Positions 58,027 through 64,000 of a stretch of 64,000 nt of DNA are shown here, one piece after another. Each line of letters starts with the position of its first letter. The first letter of the stretch is position 1. The stretch lies in the NCBI GenBank assembly GCA_031772625.1, contig CM062810.1, forward strand, positions 703,294,519 to 703,358,518. Reading direction: 5' to 3'. The notes under the pieces are model-generated. The model searched no databases. It was given only the letters and a program-made list of their open reading frames with translations, and had not been told where the DNA came from. This DNA is from Pinus tabuliformis. Its lineage: Eukaryota; Streptophyta; Pinopsida; Pinales; Pinaceae. A program made the translations under genes and the position numbers.

Positions 58027-59728
58027 CTCCCTCTCAACTAGAGAGGATATCCCTATTCTACTTTTAACTTGAGAATAGATCCTTGCTCCTATTCAAGGAG
58101 ACTCCTTTACTCCCCCTCAAATCTAGAGGTGATTCTTGACTTCCTTTCTAATTGGGAAGTCATATCCACAAGCTTTCTAGCTTGTCTTCATAAGAGTATC
58201 AACTGCTAGTTCTTCATAGTTGCCTGGCTCCCTCTTTTCTCTGCATCTCATCATTTTGAGCCTACTTCCTTTCGAGGTATCATGGAGCCATCTTCTTTAA
58301 TCTTGTGATAGGTTCCAGGTCATTAATCTTGCACATCACTTTCAACTTGTCAATTTCAATGAAAGCATTACATTGAGCTTTTCCCAAGTTTCTAACAGAT
58401 TATAGCTTCCTCAAGAAAGTGTTCTCCTTTGACCTTCAGGTTATCTTCTTGCATTGCTATCTTTCAATCCCAAGATGAGCACATCTTGACTTTACAGTTG
58501 CCAGGTACCAGATATTGAGCTTTCTTCAACATTCTTCATACATTCCATACAGTTGAACTTGCCTCAACTATCATCTTCCAACATTCTTCCAGGTAGCAAA
58601 ACAATATGTTAACCAGATAATTGACAATAAATATTAACATCAGGCTTACCTCATTGCGACAACTTTCTCATCATCAACATCTTCAAGGTCCATTCCATAT
58701 GGTTCTTCCTTCATGCATCAAAGTGTCCAAGGATCTAACTTGATTACCATGTCACTTTTCTCTTCCAGAGATTATACTAGATGTTGATCACTAATATATA
58801 TGCATATATTCTACTGAGGAAGTCTTTAATATTCATATCATTTAGAGTAAGTCAAATTCATCTTCTTATGCATCATATAACCAAATGAAAGATTCACTAT
58901 GCATAACTTAACTTTTCTTCTAGGATTATATGAATCCTACCCAAAAATTACTTCAAACATGCATTCTTAATCTTTCACACAATCATCTAGCTAAATGTAT
59001 TCAACAATGAGCCCGCAACTTGACCAACTGCATTCCTTCATCCCTTTTAGAGTATTGTTTCCGTGCAATATGAAATATATAGTAATCTTGTCATAATACT
59101 TCTTTCATGAGCCTTCCAAGATGACGATTCTTACAGGATCATGATGATTCCCCTTAGCAAAATGACTTCCTCTAACATAATGTTAGACAATGTATGGTTG
59201 AACACTTATGCAGAATGGTCCTCAAGCTTTTCATTCTTGAAAGAGTAGATGATTTCAAGCAATTCAAACAAGTAGACTTTAACTATGATACTATCGCATG
59301 CTTCTATCTATGATTCCATACTAAATCAAGATTCTTCTAAAAAATACAATGATACATGCTTACTCGATCCACCTTAGCGAAATTACTTCGACTAACATAA
59401 TTTTAGACAATGTATGGTTGAACACTTATGCATAATGGTCCTCAAGCAATTCAAACAAGTAGACTTTAACTATGCTACTATCACATGTTTCTATCCATGA
59501 TGCCATACTAAATCAAGATTCTTCTATAAAATACAATGATACATGCTTACTCTAATGACCTTGTTAGCATTAGGGCATGATGATCCCCCTTAGCAAAATG
59601 ACTTCCTCTAACATAATGTTAGACAATGTATGGTTGAATACTTATGCAGAATGGTCCTCAAGCTTTTCATTCTTGAAAGAGTAGATGATTTCAAGCAATT
59701 CAAACAAGTAGACTTTAACTATGATACT
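58027..59728 (-). other. Interior remnant of Q, no gene seen
   Basis: It follows a polypurine-tract complement but has no recognisable pol domain. It is pyrimidine-rich, with 'ttccattc/catcttcc' runs. The right part is the tandem repeat listed separately and is cut by G2 at 59,729. Confidence 0.45.
59154..59728. repeat. Tandem repeat, unit about 218 bp, nearly three copies
   Basis: Equivalent points ('ttagcaaaatgacttcctct'-like) lie at 59,154, 59,374 and 59,590. Copies 1 and 3 are closest, and copy 2 lacks about 30 bases. The third copy stops at the G2 LTR start. Confidence 0.85.
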
Positions 59729-60124
59729 TGTTGACCTCTACCGGTCAACTACCCATGCAGTACACCCTCTTTTTCTTTGCGAAAAGGGGCAGCACCTGAT
59801 CAGCGTGTCCATGCCATCCAGCAGTCATCAGCAGCTTGATCTTCTTGCTTGTAAACCCAGTCTGCATGTATGAATTGTAAATAATCTAAGCAGATCAAAG
59901 TCATGTATGTAAAATTGCCTAGGTGGACCTAACTTTCTATGATAATCTATGTCCCGGAAGGTTTTTCGTCTCACCGATCCACGGATCGGTAGAGTTTTCC
60001 TTCAAATCTGACCCCAAAGCCGGGATGGATTTTGTCATTGGAACTTTAGGAGAATCCTAGTGTGTTAATCTGCTAGATTATCGTTGTGTCACAGAGCTGG
60101 GTGTTTTGTGAGGGTCTGTATTAA

Positions 60125-60356
60125 GTGGGTTTGTCCCCTTGAGATGTAAATTGTAAAAAGTCATCATGAAATGTGTCTTGAGGGTTGAAAATGGTTTAAA
60201 TCCCCTCGTGAGTCCTAAGTCCTAGGTCCTAGGTGATGTTTGTGGGTTTGTCCCCTTGAGATGTAAATTGTAAAAAGTCATCATGAAATGTGTCTTGAGG
60301 GTTGAAAATGGTTTAAATCCCTTCGTGAGTCCTAAGTCCTAGGTCCTAGGTGATGT
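60125..60356. repeat. 117-bp tandem duplication in the G2 LTR
   Basis: 'gtgggtttgtccccttgaga' begins at 60,125 and 60,242. The copies differ at about one base. Confidence 0.92.
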
Positions 60357-60379
60357 TTCCAAAGGCTTAGTTCGATGAT

Positions 60380-60795
60380 CCATTTAAAAAATGAAATAAA
60401 TAAAAAATAATAAAAAATTTAAAAATTAAAAAAAAAAAATAATAAAAAATTTAAAAAATTTAAAAATTAAAAAAAAAATAATAATAAAAAAGTTTAAAAA
60501 TTTAAAAATTAAAAAAATAATAACAAAAAATTTAAAAATTTAAAAAATAATAATAAAAAATTTAAAAATTTAAAAAATAATAATAAAATAATAAAATAAA
60601 TAAAAATTAAGAAATTTAAAAAATAAAAAAAAAAATAATAAAATAAAATAATAAATAATAAAAAATAAAAAAATTTAAAAAATAATAATAAAAAATTTAA
60701 AAATTTAAAAAATAATAATAAAAAATTTTAAAAAAATTTAAAAATTTAAAAAATAAAATAAAATAATAAATAATAAAAATTTAAAAAATTTAAGG
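60380..60795. repeat. Extreme A/T low-complexity tract in the G2 LTR
   Basis: About 400 bases consist almost only of A and T, built from 'aaaaaatttaaaaattt' and 'aataataaaa' units, directly before the promoter part. Confidence 0.92.
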
Positions 60796-60895
60796 GAATA
60801 AATCGACGGATGAGATCAAGAGATGTCTTGATCCTCATCAACGGTCGAGATCATTTCTACATGGATCAATCGAACTAGCCGTTGGAGTCATTTCC

Positions 60896-60991
60896 TTTAA
60901 ATAGGGTGCTAGGAGTCATTGTCGATAGATTCGGATCTGTGAGTCTGTGGCTGAAGAAGCTCTCTTGTATTTCATTTTTTTGTGCAATAAA
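60896..60991 (+). promoter_or_regulatory. Promoter and polyadenylation signals of the G2 LTR
   Basis: TATA-like 'tttaaata' (60,896) and AATAAA (60,986) are about 90 bases apart, which would place the R region between or just after them. Confidence 0.5.
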
Positions 60992-61929
60992 GAAGACTTT
61001 GGGGTTAAAAATCTTGCTGGTGTTACTCTTCTGAAAATGCTGTAAGATTGTTCTATTTGTTCTGCATAATTTTATTTTCAGCCATTAATGATAGCTTAAT
61101 GAAGATTGATCTAGGCACAGGTATCTTGTCTGACCTTTGGGGTTTGAATGATAGTTTAGATTTTGAAATATATTGGCAGGTATCTCCATTTGATCAGGGT
61201 TTCACTATTGTTTTCTCCTTCTACGTTGATGGTTGATTTTAAGCTGTGCAGGAAATCCTTTTTTCAGATAACCGGGCGTTAGGGGAAGTTCTCGGCTGAA
61301 CCAGCCAACTCCCGGGTTGTGTTTTCTGAAAGAGCCCAGCCAGTTCTTGATCCCGGGCTTATCATTCAAAATTTTTTTTTATGAATACATGCAGGGTCTT
61401 CTGAAGCATTTTACATTTAATTTTTTTTTTTTTTTTTTTTTTTTGAAAATTTTCCTGTTCTTATTGCTAAATCTGGCTGCTAAGGGCCTAAATCTGTAAA
61501 TTATTAGGCTGATCTAGGGTTTTAATATTTTCTTCATTAGGGTTTTAAATTTTGTTCTATGCAGTTTTCATTAGGGTTTTCAGTTTCTTGGTTTAAGGCA
61601 TTCATCTTTTCAAAAATTTTTAGTCACTGGATATCGTTTTGGTCATTCTAAGAGCATTGTGATTTAGCTGATGATAGATAATTGCTGTTCATGGTTCACG
61701 TTTTTTATATCATCTAACAAGTAATCATCTTAACCATAATCTCTTAAGGCACTGGTCTGCTAAATTAATCAAATCCATCGAGTGCTTTTTATATCGTATC
61801 TCGTGTCTCCCAACCAACTGGTCGACAGTTGGTCTTCATCATCTCACAGGGTCTACCCCCCTTAGCCGCGGGAGACAGGCTTAAACGGAGGGATCGGGGA
61901 TCAGAGTGACAGCCCCCGGTCTGAGCGTT

Positions 61930-61952
61930 GTCGTGTCAATCCGCGCGACAAC
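61930..61952 (+). promoter_or_regulatory. Inverted repeat at the end of U5
   Basis: 'ttgtcg' and 'cgacaa' arms face each other across 11 bases, just before the LTR end. Confidence 0.4.
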
Positions 61953-61957
61953 ATTTT

Positions 61958-62289
61958 TGGCGCCGTTGCCGGGGACATTGTTTTCTCGGTGTTTCAACGA
62001 CAATCATCCTTCTCATCTTTTATCTTTTCATCTGGCCCGGCAACGCCAACATTTTTTGGCGCCGTTGCCGGGGATAGAGTTTTTTTGTCCCTGGGGTTTT
62101 ATCGACAATCATCCTTCTCATTTTTATCTTTTCATCTGGCTCGGCAACGCCAACATTTTTTGGCGTCGTTGCCGGGGATAGAGTTTTTCTGTCCTTGGTG
62201 TTTCAACATCTTTACATCATTCATCGTTCATCTTTCTATCATTCGTTTGAGCCGGCAACGCCAACATTTTTTGGCGCTGTTGTCGGGGA
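61958..62289 (+). repeat. Array of four Asp-tRNA primer-site motifs
   Basis: Motif TGGCGCCGTTGCCGGGGA at 61,958 and 62,057 is exact. At 62,161 it has one mismatch and at 62,272 two. Spacing is 99, 104 and 111 bases. Copies 2-4 are each preceded by an inverted match ('cggcaacgccaa' before 'ttggcg'), which gives a stable hairpin with a small bulge. Only the first copy lies at the usual place beside the LTR. Confidence 0.9.
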
Positions 62290-62453
62290 TAGAGTTTTTC
62301 TGTTCCTGGAAGTTTCATCGACATTCATCTTCTCATCTTTCTCATCTCTTATTTTGAGCTGGCAAATTCAACCTTTTGGGTTATCAATTGGATCTTTTAT
62401 TGCTTTATTTTTCGCCATATCAGTAGCATCTCTTGGATTTGTTTCTTGTTTGG

Positions 62454-62564
62454 GTGGCGACTCCACTTTCTCATTTTTTCCAGACAAGAAGCTTTCCTCA
62501 TATTTGCTTGTGGTTACCTTTTGGATCCTAGAATCAGATTCATTGTTCAAGTGGCGACTCCACT
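62454..62564 (+). repeat. Two copies of a second primer-like motif
   Basis: GTGGCGACTCCACT occurs at 62,454-62,467 and 62,551-62,564, 97 bases apart. It resembles the TGGCGACTCC-type site that I recall for Ogre-like Tat elements. The tRNA assignment is tentative. Confidence 0.65.
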
Positions 62565-62633
62565 GTTTTCATCTCTTGATTTTCTTGAGCAGGTATCTAG
62601 TTCTATCATCCTTTTAATCCCTTATCATTCATC

Positions 62634-64000
62634 ATGGATTATTCATTTAAGCCATGTCGTTTTACTGAACGTCTCCATGATTTTCCGGAAGATGCCATTC
62701 CTAAGTTACCTATTTTCTCGGATGGTGATCCAATCGATGTTAGAAGGCATATAGTCTTGTTTACTCGCATTATGACCATATACTGTAGATCCCCTCAGTT
62801 TAATCATGAAGATATCAAAATGCGTCTATTTGTCCTTTCTTTAAAAGATGATGCTTTGAATTGGTTTAACAATTTTCCAAAGGAATCTTTCACTTCTTTA
62901 GAAGACATTGTCGATGCTTTTAAAAATAGATATGGTTATCCAAACAACTTGCCTTCTGCCTCTAAAATTGTGCAACAGAATGAAAGTAATTTGATAAGAG
63001 GTCCAGCTGAAAGATCCCAAGACGATTCATCATGTCAGAATGTGTCATCCACTGGAAATATTGCAAATCAAGTTCATGATAGTGAAAAATCAGGGACAAA
63101 TGACAATGAAAAAGAAGAGCAAAAGCAAATTATACGAGACCTAATGATGCTGGTCAGAAATATGGAAATCAATCAAACTAATTATGTCAATGATGTGAAA
63201 ACTTTATGCACCCATCTGGAAAAACGTAACAGGGAGATTGAGGTCACGCAAAGTCACCATGCTAAAGAAATTGAGGCCATAAAAACTAATTATGAAACAG
63301 AAATTAGAATCATGCAAAGCAAGATGTCAGTCTTAGAGGAAAATATGGTGACCATGAAAACTGATCATGATAGGGAAATTGACTCTATGCAAAATAAGTT
63401 ATTCACTATGGATGAGGAAATGACTATCATGACATTCAATCATAATAATCAGTTGGCTGACATGCAAGCGAATCACAGAGAAGAAATAAATTCCATACAG
63501 CATTGCTTGATGGACATAAAGGAAGAGAATGTTAAAGTAATAAAAGACATGCAAGAAAACCATGCCAGACAAATCAATGCTATAAAGGTTGAACACTCTA
63601 GTCAGATAGATGCATTTAAAATACAGGTTCAAAGGTTTCAGCAATTGGAAAATGAGAGAAACCAGGGAACATCAACAGATCATGAGCCTTCTCATTTGTT
63701 GCAACAAGCTCCATCTTATTATGAGGAGGTTATTGATTCAATTGAAAGATGGTTAATTGAAGGTGATTCGGATAGACTTAAGAATGATAAAGATCAGATG
63801 CGGGCTAAAGAAAGACATATCACGCATACTTCATCTGATAGTTTTGAAACAGAAAGTTCCAAGTCATCAGTAATTCAACCTGCCAGAAAGAAAAAGCGCA
63901 AGAGAAAGAAAATGAGAAGAAGATTTGACGCATCAGACGGCCGCGAGCAGCTTGATTTTCGGATAGGAAAGAGTCCTACCATATGCAGAATTGGACATGG
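62634..64000 (+). CDS. gag: Gag polyprotein of G2, open to window edge
   Basis: The ATG at 62,634 (MDYSFKPCRF) opens 455 codons with no stop before the window ends. Residues 20-110 are a Retrotrans_gag-type capsid segment: 'IPKLPIFSDGDPIDVRRHI', then 'FVLSLKDDALNWFNNFPKES' and 'DAFKNRYGYP', the usual conserved plant gypsy core. Residues 150-350 form a long heptad-rich helix with repeated H..EI..I/M units (for example HHAKEIEAIKTNYETEIRIM). The end seen is a basic KKKRKRKKMRRR stretch, which could bind RNA or act as a nuclear signal. No CCHC knuckle has appeared yet. The role would be particle assembly in the cytoplasm. Confidence 0.82.
   Translation, partial: MDYSFKPCRFTERLHDFPEDAIPKLPIFSDGDPIDVRRHIVLFTRIMTIYCRSPQFNHEDIKMRLFVLSLKDDALNWFNNFPKESFTSLEDIVDAFKNRYGYPNNLPSASKIVQQNESNLIRGPAERSQDDSSCQNVSSTGNIANQVHDSEKSGTNDNEKEEQKQIIRDLMMLVRNMEINQTNYVNDVKTLCTHLEKRNREIEVTQSHHAKEIEAIKTNYETEIRIMQSKMSVLEENMVTMKTDHDREIDSMQNKLFTMDEEMTIMTFNHNNQLADMQANHREEINSIQHCLMDIKEENVKVIKDMQENHARQINAIKVEHSSQIDAFKIQVQRFQQLENERNQGTSTDHEPSHLLQQAPSYYEEVIDSIERWLIEGDSDRLKNDKDQMRAKERHITHTSSDSFETESSKSSVIQPARKKKRKRKKMRRRFDASDGREQLDFRIGKSPTICRIGH

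Larger units (their letters stand above)
59729..61953 (+). repeat. 5' LTR of G2, about 2.2 kb
   Basis: TGTTG at the start and CAACA at the end form the inverted terminal pair. A TATA-like 'tttaaata' is at 60,896-60,903 and a polyadenylation signal AATAAA at 60,986-60,991, in the right order for promoter then R region. The start is fixed by the break in the host tandem repeat. Confidence 0.8.
59729..64000 (+). mobile_element. Tat/Athila-type gypsy element G2, 5' part
   Basis: It starts TGTTGACC inside the third copy of a tandem repeat. Its LTR ends GACAACA at 61,953. Four bases later comes TGGCGCCGTTGCCGGGGA, the Asp-tRNA primer site typical of plant Athila/Tat gypsy elements. The leader repeats this motif and a second primer-like motif, and a gag frame starts at 62,634 and is open to the window edge. 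So far nothing marks it as broken. Pol and the 3' LTR lie beyond the window, so age cannot be judged. Confidence 0.85.

Noticed and set aside
60380-60795. Matrix attachment region or replication origin in the A/T tract
   Set aside because: Low complexity alone is not evidence. It lies inside an LTR and is better read as slippage-grown repeat.
61958-62289. tRNA genes or tRNA-derived SINEs at the TGGCGCC motifs
   Set aside because: Only the 18 bases complementary to a tRNA 3' end are present. There is no A box, anticodon arm or cloverleaf.

Overview
The window reads as nuclear DNA of a land plant with a large, repeat-rich genome. Almost every base that can be assigned belongs to LTR retrotransposons (Ty1/copia and Ty3/gypsy) nested in one another, with typical plant tRNA primer-binding sites, very long LTRs, a degraded plant LINE and a small hAT-like DNA element. 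A gymnosperm or another giant-genome plant would fit, but nothing seen proves the lineage. No complete host gene was found, and no tRNA, rRNA or CRISPR. The one host-gene candidate is a possible first coding exon near 17.6 kb.

Layout. 1-15,084: a minus-strand gypsy-type element with gag and an apparent 7.3-kb LTR. It carries a rearranged copia composite at 1,745-6,464 whose two outer ends are the same LTR terminus in opposite orientation, flanked by a perfect 5-bp duplication. 15,085-15,900: LINE ORF1 fragment, cut by that LTR. 15,900-20,050: the least repeat-like stretch, with short tandem repeats, the exon candidate and an acidic minus-strand coding remnant. 20,053-38,030: a LARD-like non-autonomous element with two LTRs of about 5 kb and a non-coding interior. 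One LTR carries a probable solo LTR, the other an hAT-like element, and each insertion is confirmed by the empty site in the sister LTR. 38,016-42,100: tandem repeats and unassigned DNA. 42,101-59,728: remains of at least two older minus-strand copia elements, into which inserted a young plus-strand copia element (43,776-49,639, LTRs 157 bp) and a non-autonomous minus-strand copia-like element (49,977-57,482, LTRs about 2.16 kb, gag-like zinc knuckles only, perfect target duplication). 59,729-64,000: the 5' part of a plus-strand Tat/Athila-type gypsy element with a 2.2-kb LTR, a serial array of primer-binding-site-like motifs, and a gag frame open for 455 codons to the window edge.

How the parts relate. 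The young copia element encodes gag, protease, integrase, reverse transcriptase and RNase H, the enzyme set that the gag-only or coding-free elements here lack. The long-LTR elements must have been mobilised by partners not in the window. The most unusual structures are the primer-binding-site array at 61,958-62,564, the inverted-end copia composite at 1,745-6,464, and the LARD-like pair with its empty-site evidence.
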